Below, piece by piece: positions 1 through 8,789 of a stretch of DNA of 64,000 nt. Where the stretch lies: assembly GCF_000696225.1 (NCBI RefSeq), contig NZ_BAWN01000013.1:62001-126000 (forward strand), read 5' to 3'. Each line of letters opens with the position of its first letter. The first letter of the stretch is position 1. The notes beneath the pieces were generated by a model. The model was not told the DNA's origin. It saw only the letters and a list, made by a program, of their open reading frames with translations, and did not search any database. This stretch comes from Serpentinimonas barnesii (GTDB lineage: Bacteria; Pseudomonadota; Gammaproteobacteria; Burkholderiales; Burkholderiaceae_C). Position numbers and translations under genes: made by a program.

Positions 1-195
1 CTCGAGCCCCCGCAACTGGCGCACCTGATGCCCGACCTCGACGCCCATTGCGGGCAGTGCCGCTTCTACAACTGCACCCATCTGCATGAACCGGGTTGCG
101 CGGTGCGGGCCGCCGTGGGTGCGGGCATCAACGAGCAGCGCTACCGGCTCTACGTCGATCTGCACCGCGAACTCAGCGTGGCGGCGCGCTACTAG
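1..195 (+). CDS. rsgA: RsgA small ribosomal subunit biogenesis GTPase, C-terminal end (partial)
   Basis: This is the last 64 codons of a gene that begins before the window; the frame is open from base 1 to a TAG stop. RsgA is a circularly permuted GTPase that acts in late 30S maturation. The visible part is its C-terminal zinc-binding module: Cys20, Cys25, His27 and Cys33 of the fragment fit the family pattern C-x4-C-x-H-x5-C (CRFYNCTHLHEPGC), followed by the helical tail with the usual INEQRY-like segment. The GTPase and OB domains lie outside the window. The call rests on the zinc motif and on the neighbours, since rsgA next to a CobD-like gene and a CoA pyrophosphatase is a common Comamonadaceae order. 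Confidence 0.88.
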   Translation, partial: LEPPQLAHLMPDLDAHCGQCRFYNCTHLHEPGCAVRAAVGAGINEQRYRLYVDLHRELSVAARY

Positions 196-213
196 CCAAG
201 CCCCCCGGAAACC

Positions 214-1155
214 TCACCAAACGCGCGCCAGCAGCGCCAGCGCCAGCAGCAGCAGCCACAGCAACACCCCGCGCCAAACCAGCCCCACCATGGTGGCCAG
301 ATGGGCCAACTGGGGCACGCGGGCGTCGGACTCGTTCCAGCCCAACTCGGGCGAGTACAGGGGTTCACCCAAGGGCGGGCCGCTGCCTAGGCGCACATTC
401 ATGGCCCCCGCACTGGCGGCCAGCAACAAGCCGTCGTTGCCCTTGGTCAGGGTGCCCTCTTGGCGCCAGTTGGCCAGCGCTTCCTCAAAATTGCCCACCA
501 CCGCAAAAGCCAGCGCCGTGGCGCGCACCGGCACGTAATCGACCACGCACCAGCCACGCCGCGCTGCGGCGGCAGAGGCATCCTCGGCTGCGACCGTGGT
601 GCGCACCGACCAATGGCGCGCCACGTGCAAGGCCATGCGGTACAACACCGCTCCGGCCGGCCCCAAACCCATCGCCGCAAACACCACAAACGCCACCATC
701 ACCCCAAACACATGCCGGTGCGCGGCCAGCACCGAATGCTCGATCACGTGCCGCAGCAACTCCTGCTGCGGCAACTCGGCTACCTCCACCCCTTGCCAGC
801 GCGCCAGCTCGGCCCGCGCCGCCGCCTCATCGCCCGACTCCAGCGCCACCCGGATGGAGGTGAAGTGGTGGCTGAACTGCCTAAAGCCCAGCGTGAGGTA
901 GAGCACCAGCGCCGCCCACGCAAAACCGAGCAGACCGTGCACCCAGTTGAGCAAGCCGTAGATCAACAGCGCGAGCACGGTGGGCAGCAGCACCGCCAGC
1001 GCCCAAGCCAGCCAGCCATGCTGCCACTGCCCGGCATCGAGCCAGCGGCGCGCAGCGGCCGCCCAAGCGCGCAGCGCAGCGTGGGCCGGGTTGTCGTCGG
1101 GCAAGGGGCGCGCCTGTTCGAGCACCAAAGCCAAAATGAGGGCGAACAAGGTCAT
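214..1155 (-). CDS. CobD/CbiB-family membrane protein
   Basis: A 313-residue integral membrane protein resembling the CobD/CbiB family. Authentic CbiB attaches aminopropanol to adenosylcobyric acid, but many betaproteobacteria carry this shorter divergent homologue outside any cobalamin cluster, so the function here is unproven. The start MTLFALILALVLEQARPL fits the family, whose first helix ends in an acidic/aromatic residue. Hydrophobic segments are visible near residues 1-18, 50-75, 80-95, 148-172 and 288-312. The gene runs convergently with rsgA and ends 18 bp from it; a CoA pyrophosphatase gene on the same strand lies about 100 bp upstream. AmpE-like regulatory membrane proteins are an alternative family name sometimes given to such sequences. 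Confidence 0.7.
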   Translation of the reverse strand: MTLFALILALVLEQARPLPDDNPAHAALRAWAAAARRWLDAGQWQHGWLAWALAVLLPTVLALLIYGLLNWVHGLLGFAWAALVLYLTLGFRQFSHHFTSIRVALESGDEAAARAELARWQGVEVAELPQQELLRHVIEHSVLAAHRHVFGVMVAFVVFAAMGLGPAGAVLYRMALHVARHWSVRTTVAAEDASAAAARRGWCVVDYVPVRATALAFAVVGNFEEALANWRQEGTLTKGNDGLLLAASAGAMNVRLGSGPPLGEPLYSPELGWNESDARVPQLAHLATMVGLVWRGVLLWLLLLALALLARVW

Positions 1156-1252
1156 GGGGTCGCATCATAACCAGCGCCAGCGGTTTCAGCCAACCCAGCG
1201 CGGGCTGCCCTGCACCGGCTCTGGGGCGCACTCGCCGCCAGAGCGCCGGGGC

Positions 1253-1912
1253 TCAGGCGCTCAACAGCCGGTACAGGTTGCGCAGCATGGCCGCCGTGGC
1301 GCCCCAGATGTAGCACTCCCGCGTGCCGTCGTGCCAAGGCATGGAAAACCACTGCCGGTGGCTGCCTTGCCAGAGCAACTCGTGGCGGCGGTGGTGGGCC
1401 GGGTTCATCAAATAAACCAGCGGCACTTCAAACACGGCCGCCACCTCGCGCGGATTGGGTTGCAAGCGCTGGCTGGCCTGCACCAGCGCCAACACCGGCG
1501 TGACGATGAAGCCGCTGCCGGTGGTGTAGGCGGGCAATTGACCGAGCACCTCGACCGCGTGCTGCGGCAGCCCGATCTCTTCTTGCGCTTCGCGCAAGGC
1601 GGCGGCTTGGGCGTCGGCATCGGTGGCGTCGACCTTGCCCCCAGGAAAAGCGATTTGGCCGGGGTGATCGGGCAAGGCAAGGCTGCGCTCGGTGAGCAAG
1701 AGCGTGGGCTGCGGCCCGGCGCGCACCGCCATCAACACCGCCGCCGGACTGGGCACGCGGTCGACGAAGCGGGGCTCGTGGCGCAACTCGGGCTGCCAGA
1801 CCGGGGGGCTTGCAAAGCGCTGGCGCAGCGCCATGGGCTGGCACTGCGCCAGCGCCACGGCGGGCAAATGGCTGTCGGTGCCGAGCACGGGCACTTGGGT
1901 GGGATCAAACAT
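1253..1912 (-). CDS. NUDIX hydrolase, probable CoA pyrophosphatase
   Basis: A 219-residue NUDIX protein that probably splits CoA and its derivatives into 3',5'-ADP and 4'-phosphopantetheine. The NUDIX box is present in modified form: GGKVDATD...REAQEEIGL has the catalytic REAQEEIG helix, but Asp stands where the canonical box has its first Glu. Just before it the CoAse-specific signature is clear (LLTERSLALPDHPGQIAFPGG), which favours CoA over other substrates. The frame is open to 2080, but I chose the Met at 1912 because the upstream extension is composition-noise and overlaps the divergent comEA leader. It is likely co-transcribed with the CobD-like gene downstream. Confidence 0.82.
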   Translation of the reverse strand: MFDPTQVPVLGTDSHLPAVALAQCQPMALRQRFASPPVWQPELRHEPRFVDRVPSPAAVLMAVRAGPQPTLLLTERSLALPDHPGQIAFPGGKVDATDADAQAAALREAQEEIGLPQHAVEVLGQLPAYTTGSGFIVTPVLALVQASQRLQPNPREVAAVFEVPLVYLMNPAHHRRHELLWQGSHRQWFSMPWHDGTRECYIWGATAAMLRNLYRLLSA

Positions 1913-2018
1913 AGCTGGCCGGGGGGCTGCCGCGCATGCCGCACCACACACACCCGCCTTGAAGTTAAGATGAGCCCTATTGTGCAGGTTTGGAAACCGC
2001 AACACGCAGGAGGGCGGC

Positions 2019-2444
2019 ATGGGTGGCGCATGGTCAGCGGGCGCATCGTGGAAAGCCAGATTCGGCAAGGCGCCTAGCAAATGGGCCTTGACGGCTTTGT
2101 GCGCCGTTGTGTTGGCGCTGGCCTCGGCTCAGGCCCATGCGGTCGAGGCGAACCGGGCTGCACCGGCCGACCTCGATGCCATCAAGGGCATAGGCCCGGT
2201 GATGGTCGAGCGCATCGTGGCGGCGCGCCAGCAGCGCCCTTTTGCCGACTGGCGCGATTTTTCCAGCCGCGTGCGCGGCGTGGGCCCCGCCACCGCGACC
2301 CGCCTGTCGGCCAACGGCTTGACCGTCAACGGCAGGCGCTTGGGCCAAGAACCCCCGCCCACCCCCATCCAGTGGCAGCCCATGGTGCCACGCCCGCTGG
2401 AGCCGGCGCACTCACCCGGCCCCGCACCCAAAGCCCACAACTGA
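2019..2444 (+). CDS. ComEA-like helix-hairpin-helix DNA-binding protein
   Basis: A 141-residue secreted or membrane-anchored protein with a C-terminal helix-hairpin-helix domain (IKGIGPVMVERIV followed by a second hairpin around VRGVGPATATRL), the DNA-binding module of ComEA, which receives double-stranded DNA in the periplasm during natural transformation. A basic N-terminus (KARFGKAPSKW) leads into a hydrophobic signal segment ending near AQAHA. The start at 2019 is decided by a strong AGGAGG Shine-Dalgarno sequence a few bases upstream; the frame itself opens earlier. The proline-rich tail after the HhH domain is unstructured. In many betaproteobacteria such single-domain proteins are annotated ComEA although competence was never tested. 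Confidence 0.8.
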   Translation: MGGAWSAGASWKARFGKAPSKWALTALCAVVLALASAQAHAVEANRAAPADLDAIKGIGPVMVERIVAARQQRPFADWRDFSSRVRGVGPATATRLSANGLTVNGRRLGQEPPPTPIQWQPMVPRPLEPAHSPGPAPKAHN

Positions 2445-2556
2445 CCGGCACAAGCCCTCCAGTATTTCCTCAAGTCGGCGCCCAATCCAACGATATAAAA
2501 GGCATGACCCGCGGATCGCCAAAACGTGCCGCCACCCTTCGACCCACCCACCCACC

Positions 2557-2859
2557 ATGGCCATCCACCTGCTCGACTACTATCAGGCGATCGAAAGAAC
2601 CAGCCAAGCGATGCTCGATGCGGCACAGACGCAAGACTGGGACGAGATGGTGCGCCTCGAAAGCGCCTGCGCCGTGTTGATCGCGCGCTTGCGCGAACTC
2701 GGCAGCGAGACCCCCCTGACACCCGAAGAGCGCGCGCGCAAGCAGCGCATCATGCTCACCCTGCTGCGCCACGATGCGCAAATCCGAGAATTGGTGGAAC
2801 CTTGGGTGGATGAGTTGGGCACCGTCTTGCACCCGCCGCAGTCGCGGCTGCTGCACTAG
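2557..2859 (+). CDS. fliT: Flagellar protein FliT
   Basis: A 100-residue, mostly helical protein matching short FliT proteins, which act as export chaperone for the filament cap FliD and, in enterobacteria, as an anti-FlhDC factor. The N-terminal LLDYYQAIERTSQAML and the central DWDEMVRLE segment are typical. In related genomes fliT closes the fliC-fliD-fliS-fliT group and abuts fliE, as here: fliE begins on the opposite strand and the two genes end 2 bp apart. The fliD and fliS genes are not in this window, so the gene is either separated from them or lies at the end of a group interrupted upstream by comEA. Confidence 0.75.
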   Translation: MAIHLLDYYQAIERTSQAMLDAAQTQDWDEMVRLESACAVLIARLRELGSETPLTPEERARKQRIMLTLLRHDAQIRELVEPWVDELGTVLHPPQSRLLH

Positions 2860-2861
2860 TC

Positions 2862-3191
2862 TCAAACCTGCATATTCATCACATCGGTGTAAGCCTGCAT
2901 CATGCGGTTGCGCACATGCAGCGCGGCCTGAAAGCCGATTTGGGCCTTTTGCATGGCCAACATGGTTTGCTCTAGGCTGACATTGGGGTTGCCGATCTGG
3001 AACTCGGTCTGCAACTGCGTGGCCCGGTTTTGTGCCGCGCTGACGTTGTGCAGCGCGGTTTTGAAGGCCTGCCCAAAACCACTGGCACCGGCAACCTCAG
3101 CCGCGCCCCCGGCCTCGAGGGAGGGTGGACGCGTTGGCGCGCGCACTGCGCCCGCAGTGACGGTCGTGGGGGGGGTAAGGCGCAATTCCAT
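2862..3191 (-). CDS. fliE: Flagellar hook-basal body protein FliE
   Basis: A 109-residue FliE, the small protein that joins the MS ring to the proximal rod and is among the first substrates of the flagellar type III exporter. The C-terminal half is diagnostic: FGQAFKTAL, then QIGNPNVSLEQTMLAMQKAQ, then FQAALHVRNRMMQAYTDVMNMQV, which ends the protein as in other species. The N-terminus is a variable Ala/Pro-rich stretch. The gene is divergent from fliF with a 191-bp shared regulatory region, the arrangement known from enterobacteria and many betaproteobacteria. Confidence 0.93.
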   Translation of the reverse strand: MELRLTPPTTVTAGAVRAPTRPPSLEAGGAAEVAGASGFGQAFKTALHNVSAAQNRATQLQTEFQIGNPNVSLEQTMLAMQKAQIGFQAALHVRNRMMQAYTDVMNMQV

Positions 3192-3382
3192 GGCAGTATC
3201 CTTGCAGTACGGGGTTCAATCCGACGCAACCGATGCTACGGCTCGGCGCGGCCCAGCTTGAGCCCGATAAGACACCCATCCAAGGGGCTTTTCCTGCTTT
3301 AGATTCCGGGATGGGCTTTCATAATTGCCTCAAACCGCCCGCCCTCCCGCCCTTTCACGGCGCTTGAACCCCACCGCCACGC

Positions 3383-5110
3383 ATGAACACCGCCGTTGCC
3401 ACCGTTGATGCCCCCTTCGCCCAGGCTGCGGGCCGTCCCAACCGCCTGGTGCAAGGCTTTGCGCGCTTGGACAGCGGGCGCAAGCTCATGCTCGCCCTAG
3501 GCGCCGCAGGCCTGCTGGCCCTGCTGGTGGCAGCCGTCCTAATGGCCGGCCGGCCCGAGTTTCGGGTCTTGTACGCCAATCTGTCGCCGCAAGACGGCGG
3601 CGCCGTGATCGAGCAGTTGTCGCAACTCGGTGTGCCCTACCAACACTCTGAGGGCGGCACCGCGATCTTGGTGCCGGCCGACCGGGTACACGACGTGCGG
3701 CTGCAACTGGCGGCGCAAGGGCTGCCGCGTGGCAGCGTGGTCGGCTTTGAGCTGATGGACAGCGCCCGCTTGGGGATGACGCAATTCCAAGAACGCCTGA
3801 ACTTCCAGCGCGGCCTCGAAGGCGAACTGGTGCGCTCGATTTCCTCGCTCAATGCCGTGGCCGAAGCGCGCGTGCACCTGGCACTACCGAACCAGACCGG
3901 GTTTTTCAGGGAGCAGCAAAAGCCCTCGGCCAGCGTATTGCTGACCCTGCACGGCGGCCGCACGCTGGACCGCGCCCAAGTGGCCGGCATCGTGCATCTG
4001 GTGGCCAGCAGCGTGCCCGAAATGCGCCCCGCCGCCGTGAGCGTGGTGGACCAGCAGGGCAATCTGTTGTCGCAAAGCGCCGACGGCGCACAAAATGGCA
4101 TCGATTCGCGCCAGCTCGAATACCGGCGCATGGTCGAGCAGATGTATGCACAGCGCATCTTGGATCTGCTCGAACCCTTGGTGGGGCGCCAAAACGTGCG
4201 CGCCCAGGTCACGGCCGACGTCGATTTTTCGGTCACCGACCAGACCAGCGAGCAATTCCGCCCCAACCAAACCCCCAACGAAGCCGCCGTGCGCAGCGCT
4301 CAACTGCTCGAGAGCGGCAGCCAGACCGACCAAACCCCCGCCGGCGTGCCGGGTGCGGTGGCCAACTTGCCGCCGGGGGCCGCTGCCGCCCCCATCAACG
4401 CCCCCGATGCCGCTCCCTTGGGCGTGGTGCCGGGACAAAACGTGGGTGGCGGTACGGCCGAAGCCAACCGCCGACGCGAGCAAGTTACCAACTTCGAGGT
4501 CGACCGCACCGTGGCCGTCACGCGCGGCGCCACCGGCAACATCCGCCGGTTGAGCGCGGCCGTGGTGCTCAACCATGCCGAAGGCACCGACCGCCGCGGC
4601 GAGCCCACCAGCACCCCCTTGTCGCCCGAGCTGATGGCGCAGATCAATGCCTTGGTGCGCGAAGCGATCGGCTTTAGCGAACCGCGCGGCGACACCGTCA
4701 ACGTCATGAACGCCGCTTTTAACCGCACCGCGGTGGAAACCGTCGAGCTGCCGCTGTGGCAGCAACCGTGGCTGCAAGACCTGATCCGCAGCCTAGCCTG
4801 GCCACTGGGCTTGTTGCTGCTGGGCCTGATCGTGTTCTTGGGCATGGTGCGGCCTTCGCTCAAGCTGATGGCGGCCCAGGCCTCAGAAGGCGCCGATGGC
4901 AACGCTGCACCGGGCGGCCAGCTCAACGCGCTGGTGGACGACCAACCCCAGCGTCCAGGCTTGCCCGCACCCGCATCCAACGAACCCACGGCCGAGCAGT
5001 TGCGGCTGGAGGATGCGCGACGGCTGGCACGCGAAAACCCGATGGCCGTGGCCAACATCGTGCGCGGCTGGATGAGCGGCGAAGCGGCGACGCCGGCCAC
5101 CACCACCTGA
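3383..5110 (+). CDS. fliF: Flagellar MS-ring protein FliF
   Basis: A 575-residue FliF, the inner-membrane protein that forms the MS ring around the export gate. The first transmembrane helix lies near residues 34-55 (LALGAAGLLALLVAAVLMAG) and is followed by the ring-building RBM domains starting FRVLYANLSPQDG; the segment ARVHLALP is a strongly conserved RBM2/3 motif. A Pro/Ala-rich variable loop covers roughly residues 300-360. The second transmembrane helix is near residues 467-487, and the cytoplasmic tail ending NIVRGWM is the FliG-binding region. It opens the fliFGHIJK operon; fliG follows after 63 bp. Confidence 0.95.
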   Translation: MNTAVATVDAPFAQAAGRPNRLVQGFARLDSGRKLMLALGAAGLLALLVAAVLMAGRPEFRVLYANLSPQDGGAVIEQLSQLGVPYQHSEGGTAILVPADRVHDVRLQLAAQGLPRGSVVGFELMDSARLGMTQFQERLNFQRGLEGELVRSISSLNAVAEARVHLALPNQTGFFREQQKPSASVLLTLHGGRTLDRAQVAGIVHLVASSVPEMRPAAVSVVDQQGNLLSQSADGAQNGIDSRQLEYRRMVEQMYAQRILDLLEPLVGRQNVRAQVTADVDFSVTDQTSEQFRPNQTPNEAAVRSAQLLESGSQTDQTPAGVPGAVANLPPGAAAAPINAPDAAPLGVVPGQNVGGGTAEANRRREQVTNFEVDRTVAVTRGATGNIRRLSAAVVLNHAEGTDRRGEPTSTPLSPELMAQINALVREAIGFSEPRGDTVNVMNAAFNRTAVETVELPLWQQPWLQDLIRSLAWPLGLLLLGLIVFLGMVRPSLKLMAAQASEGADGNAAPGGQLNALVDDQPQRPGLPAPASNEPTAEQLRLEDARRLARENPMAVANIVRGWMSGEAATPATTT

Positions 5111-5173
5111 GGGGCCCATATGGCGACAATCGGGCGACAATCGGGCCCTTGACAAGCCCAAAGGTAACGCGCA

Positions 5174-6175
5174 ATGGCTGACAGCGACGACGGACTGCAG
5201 GACGCGGCCATCTTCCTCATGTCGCTCGGCGAAGAGGAAGCGGCCGAGGTGTTCAAGCATTTCTCTCCCAAAGAGGTACAACGCCTGGGCGAGACGATTG
5301 CGCGCATGCGCGCCGTCAGCAAAGACAAGGTCGATGGCGTGGTCGACAAGTTCACCGCTGAGGCGGCCTCGCAAAGCCTGCTGGTCTCGGACACCGACAA
5401 CTACGTGCGTGCGGTGCTCAAGCGCGCACTGGGCGACGACAAAGCCTCGTTGCTGATCGACCGCATCCTGCAAGGGGGCGATGTCTCGGGCATCGAGAGC
5501 CTGAAATGGATGGACCCCAGTTCGGTGGCCGAGCTGCTGCGCAACGAGCACCCGCAAATTCTGGCCGCCATTTTGGTGCACCTCGATCAAGACCACGCCG
5601 CCAGCGTGCTCAAGTATTTCACCGAGCGCACCCGCAACGACGTCATGCTGCGCATCGCCACCATGGAGGGCATCCAGCCGATGGCCCTCAAAGACCTCAA
5701 TGAAGCGCTTTACCAGGTGCTGGCGGGCGGCGACAAAATCCGCAAGAGCTCACTGGGCGGCGTCAAGGCAGCGGCCGAGATCATCAACCTGCTCGGCACC
5801 AGCCTAGAGACCACCGTGGTCGACTCGATCCGCGAGTCCGACCCCGATCTGGCGCAAAAGATCATGGACAAGATGTTCACCTTCGAAGACGTGAACAAGC
5901 TCGACAACAAGGCCATGCAGATGGTGCTCAAAGAGGTGTCATCCGACGCGCTGGTGATTGCCCTCAAGGGCGCCAGCAGCGAGCTGAAAGAGAAAATCCT
6001 GGGCAATATGTCGAGCCGCGCCGCCGAAGCGCTCAAGGAAGATTTGGAGTCACGCGGGCCGGTGCGGCTTTCCGAGGTGGAAACGCAGCAAAAAGAAATC
6101 CTCAAGGTGGTGCGCCGCTTGTCTGACGAGGGCCAGATTTCGATTGGCGGCGGAGGCGACGATGCCTTCGTCTAG
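5174..6175 (+). CDS. fliG: Flagellar motor switch protein FliG
   Basis: A 333-residue FliG, the switch-complex protein that links FliF to FliM and carries the torque-generating C-terminal domain facing the stator. The sequence shows the N-terminal FliF-binding domain (AIFLMSLGEEEAAEVFKHF), the middle-domain EHPQ motif (NEHPQILA near residue 120) and the C-terminal ARM and torque helix region with charged residues (ALKGASSELKEKILGNMS). Length and order are standard. Its stop codon overlaps the start of fliH by 14 bp, indicating translational coupling inside the operon. Confidence 0.96.
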   Translation: MADSDDGLQDAAIFLMSLGEEEAAEVFKHFSPKEVQRLGETIARMRAVSKDKVDGVVDKFTAEAASQSLLVSDTDNYVRAVLKRALGDDKASLLIDRILQGGDVSGIESLKWMDPSSVAELLRNEHPQILAAILVHLDQDHAASVLKYFTERTRNDVMLRIATMEGIQPMALKDLNEALYQVLAGGDKIRKSSLGGVKAAAEIINLLGTSLETTVVDSIRESDPDLAQKIMDKMFTFEDVNKLDNKAMQMVLKEVSSDALVIALKGASSELKEKILGNMSSRAAEALKEDLESRGPVRLSEVETQQKEILKVVRRLSDEGQISIGGGGDDAFV

Positions 6176-6869
6176 CCGCGCCTCGCACTATCAGCGCTTC
6201 ATCCCACGCGAGGAAGTGCTCGAGGTGGCAGCGGTGCAGTTTGGCCCCATCGACGGACAAGCCCAGCGCCACCCCACCCCCGAGGCACAGGCGCAAGACG
6301 ATCTGCACCAAGCACAGCAGGAGCAGGCCTTGCGCCAACAGGCGTGGGACGCGGGCTTCGAGGCTGGCCAGCTTAAAGGCGCCGCACAAACGCGGCTCGA
6401 ATTGCAGGAGCAAACCCTGCTGACGCAACGCGAACAGGCGGAACGGGTGGCAACCCTGCTGCATCAGGCACAAGCGGGTTTTGATCGGCTCGAACAGGCG
6501 CTGGCCGAACAGGTGTTGCAATTGGCCTGTGAATTGGCGCGCCAGGTGGTGCGGCGTGAGCTCAGCACCCCGCTGCCGCCCTTGCGCAGCGTGGCCCAAG
6601 AAGCGCTGGCTTTGCTGATCGACGACGGCCGCCCGGCCACTCTGCGCCTGCACCCGCTGGATGCCGCCCTGCTGGCTGAGCATGCGGCGCTGGAGGCGCA
6701 CGGCAGGCCAGTGCAGGTGCAGCCCGACCCCACCCTGAGCCCGGGCGACTGCGTGGTGGAATGCGCCCATGGCGGCGTCGATGCGCGGCTGGAACAACGC
6801 TGGCAGCGCGCGGTGGCCAACTTGGGGCTGGAGCCGCCCTGGCAACCCGGCGGGCAAGCCGATGTCTGA
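6162..6869 (+). CDS. fliH: Flagellar assembly protein FliH
   Basis: A 235-residue FliH, the peripheral-stalk protein that dimerises and binds the export ATPase FliI, holding it at the export gate and C-ring. The sequence has the expected Gln/Glu/Ala-rich coiled coil (about residues 40-110: [20 protein letters not shown]) and a C-terminal globular domain ([13 protein letters not shown], then [15 protein letters not shown]) like V/F-ATPase subunit E/delta. The start at 6162 was chosen over an earlier in-frame codon because a GGAGG sequence stands in front of it; it overlaps the end of fliG by 14 bp. Confidence 0.9.
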   Translation: MPSSSRASHYQRFIPREEVLEVAAVQFGPIDGQAQRHPTPEAQAQDDLHQAQQEQALRQQAWDAGFEAGQLKGAAQTRLELQEQTLLTQREQAERVATLLHQAQAGFDRLEQALAEQVLQLACELARQVVRRELSTPLPPLRSVAQEALALLIDDGRPATLRLHPLDAALLAEHAALEAHGRPVQVQPDPTLSPGDCVVECAHGGVDARLEQRWQRAVANLGLEPPWQPGGQADV

Positions 6870-8322
6870 GCCCCAAGCCCCAGACCTACCGCCGCGCTGG
6901 CAAGCCTTCATGGCACTGGCGCACCAGGCGGCCACCCAGCACACCGCGCTCGAAACCAGCGGCCGGCTGGTGCGCCTAGCCGGTTTGGTGCTCGAAGCCC
7001 AGGGCGTGCGTGCGCCCGTGGGCTCGCAATGCGTGATCGACACCCCCGGCGAGCCCGACAGCGCGGTGCTGGCCGAGGTGGTGGGCTTCAACGCTGACCG
7101 CGCCTACCTGATGCCGGCCGGCGACGTGCAGGGGCTGGCCAGCGGCGCACGGGTGCGCCAATTGCCTCCCTACCGGCCGCAACTGCGCTTGGGCGACCCT
7201 TTCAAGCCCCTGCCGCCCAACGACCGCGGCGTGCTGCGGCTGCCGCTTGGGGGCGGGCTGCTGGGCCGGGTGGTCGATTCGCACGGGCATCCGCTCGATC
7301 ACCAGGGGCCCTTGCGCGCGGTCGTGGTCGAGCCGCTGGAGCGCAGCCCCATCAACGCCATGGAGCGCGCCCCGGTGCGCCAGCCGCTCGACACCGGGGT
7401 GCGCGCCATCAACGCCTTGCTCACCGTCGGGCGTGGCCAGCGCATCGGGCTCTTTGCCGGCTCCGGTGTCGGCAAAAGCGTGCTGCTGGGCATGATGGCG
7501 CGCTTCACCCGCGCCGACGTGATCGTGGTTGGCCTGATCGGCGAGCGCGGCCGCGAGGTGAAAGAATTCATCGAAGACATCCTCGGGGCTGATGGACTGG
7601 CGCGCTCGGTGGTGGTGGCCGCCCCGGCCGACCTGCCGCCGCTGCTGCGCCTGCAGGGCGCGCACTACGCCACGGCCATCGCCGAGCGCTTTCGCGACGA
7701 CGGGCTCGACGTGCTGCTGCTGATGGACTCGCTCAGCCGCTACGCCATGGCGCAGCGCGAAATCGCCTTGGCCATCGGCGAGCCACCCGCCACCAAGGGC
7801 TACCCCCCGAGCTGCTTTGCCAAAATGCCGCAACTGGTCGAGCGCAGCGGCAACGCGGCGCAGGGCAAGGGCTCCATCACCGCGTTTTACACCGTGCTCT
7901 CGGAGGGCGACGACCAGCAAGACCCGATCGCCGACGCCGCCCGCGCCATACTGGACGGCCACATCGTGCTCTCGCGCAGCATGGCCGAGTCGGGCATCTA
8001 CCCGGCCATCGACATCGAAGCCTCGGCCTCGCGCGTGATGCACAACGTCACCAGCGCTGCGCACCAGCAGTGGGCACGGCGCTACCGCCAGCTCTATGCG
8101 CGCTACCAAAAAAGCCGCGACCTGATCCAGCTCGGTGCCTACGCCGCAGGCAGCGACCCCGAGACCGACCGCGCCATCGCCCTCTTTCCCGCCCTGCAGC
8201 ATTTTCTGATGCAGGACATGCGCGAACAAGCCCCGTTCGAGGCCAGCGTGCAGCAACTGGCCGAGGCCATCGGCGAAGCCCACGCCACGCGGGCCAGCCA
8301 CCTCCACCCAACGCAGCCATGA
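6862..8322 (+). CDS. fliI: Flagellum-specific ATPase FliI
   Basis: A 486-residue FliI, the F1-ATPase-beta-like hexameric ATPase that energises unfolding and delivery of type III export substrates. The Walker A motif ([15 protein letters not shown], near residue 200), the [10 protein letters not shown] motif, the Walker B strand ([13 protein letters not shown]) and the TKGYPPSCF region typical of type III ATPases are all present. I placed the start at 6862 because it overlaps the fliH stop by 8 bp; the upstream frame is fliH shadow. Length is about 30 residues above the shortest homologues because of the Pro-rich N-terminus. Confidence 0.96.
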   Translation: MSEPQAPDLPPRWQAFMALAHQAATQHTALETSGRLVRLAGLVLEAQGVRAPVGSQCVIDTPGEPDSAVLAEVVGFNADRAYLMPAGDVQGLASGARVRQLPPYRPQLRLGDPFKPLPPNDRGVLRLPLGGGLLGRVVDSHGHPLDHQGPLRAVVVEPLERSPINAMERAPVRQPLDTGVRAINALLTVGRGQRIGLFAGSGVGKSVLLGMMARFTRADVIVVGLIGERGREVKEFIEDILGADGLARSVVVAAPADLPPLLRLQGAHYATAIAERFRDDGLDVLLLMDSLSRYAMAQREIALAIGEPPATKGYPPSCFAKMPQLVERSGNAAQGKGSITAFYTVLSEGDDQQDPIADAARAILDGHIVLSRSMAESGIYPAIDIEASASRVMHNVTSAAHQQWARRYRQLYARYQKSRDLIQLGAYAAGSDPETDRAIALFPALQHFLMQDMREQAPFEASVQQLAEAIGEAHATRASHLHPTQP

Positions 8323-8789
8323 AAGCCCCCGCCCACGATTTGTCGCTGGTGATCGACGTCGCGCAGCGCAAGCGCGACCTGGCTTTGCAGGCACTGGCAC
8401 AACTGCAACAAGAACAACGCCAGGCGCTGCTGCAGTTCAACCAGTTGCAAGGCTACAGCGCCGAAACCGGCTTGCGCTGGAGCGAGCGCTCCGCACAGGG
8501 CTTCGATGGTGTGCAACTGCACACCCACCGGGTGTTCATGGGCCGGCTCGACCACGCCCAAGCCTTTCAACAAGAGGTGTTGCAACAGATTGCGCAGCGG
8601 CTGCAGCAGTGCCAGCAACACGTCATGCAAGCTGAGCGCGAACTGGCCAGCCTGCGCAAGTTTCAGCAGCGCCGCCACCAAGCATGGCTGCTGCAACAGC
8701 AGCGCCAAGAGCAAAAATCCAACGACGAAATGGCCGCCGTGCAACACCGCTTGCACGCCGATTTGCACCCTTGGAGATCGAACCCATGA
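8319..8789 (+). CDS. fliJ: Flagellar export protein FliJ
   Basis: A 156-residue FliJ, the coiled-coil protein that inserts in the centre of the FliI hexamer like the gamma subunit of F1 and couples it to the export gate FlhA. The whole protein is a Gln/Arg/Ala-rich antiparallel coiled coil without recognisable loops, as expected, starting with the [14 protein letters not shown] helix. The ATG overlaps the fliI stop (ATGA), so translation is coupled. The family is poorly conserved in sequence; the call relies on the coiled-coil composition, length and position between fliI and fliK. Confidence 0.87.
   Translation: MKAPAHDLSLVIDVAQRKRDLALQALAQLQQEQRQALLQFNQLQGYSAETGLRWSERSAQGFDGVQLHTHRVFMGRLDHAQAFQQEVLQQIAQRLQQCQQHVMQAERELASLRKFQQRRHQAWLLQQQRQEQKSNDEMAAVQHRLHADLHPWRSNP

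Noticed and set aside
3881-4777. Long antisense frames over fliF, fliI, cheA, ilvE and others (200-550 codons)
   Set aside because: They follow the third-position GC bias of the real genes, have no domain motif, and consist of His/Gln/Arg/Ala-rich shadow protein.
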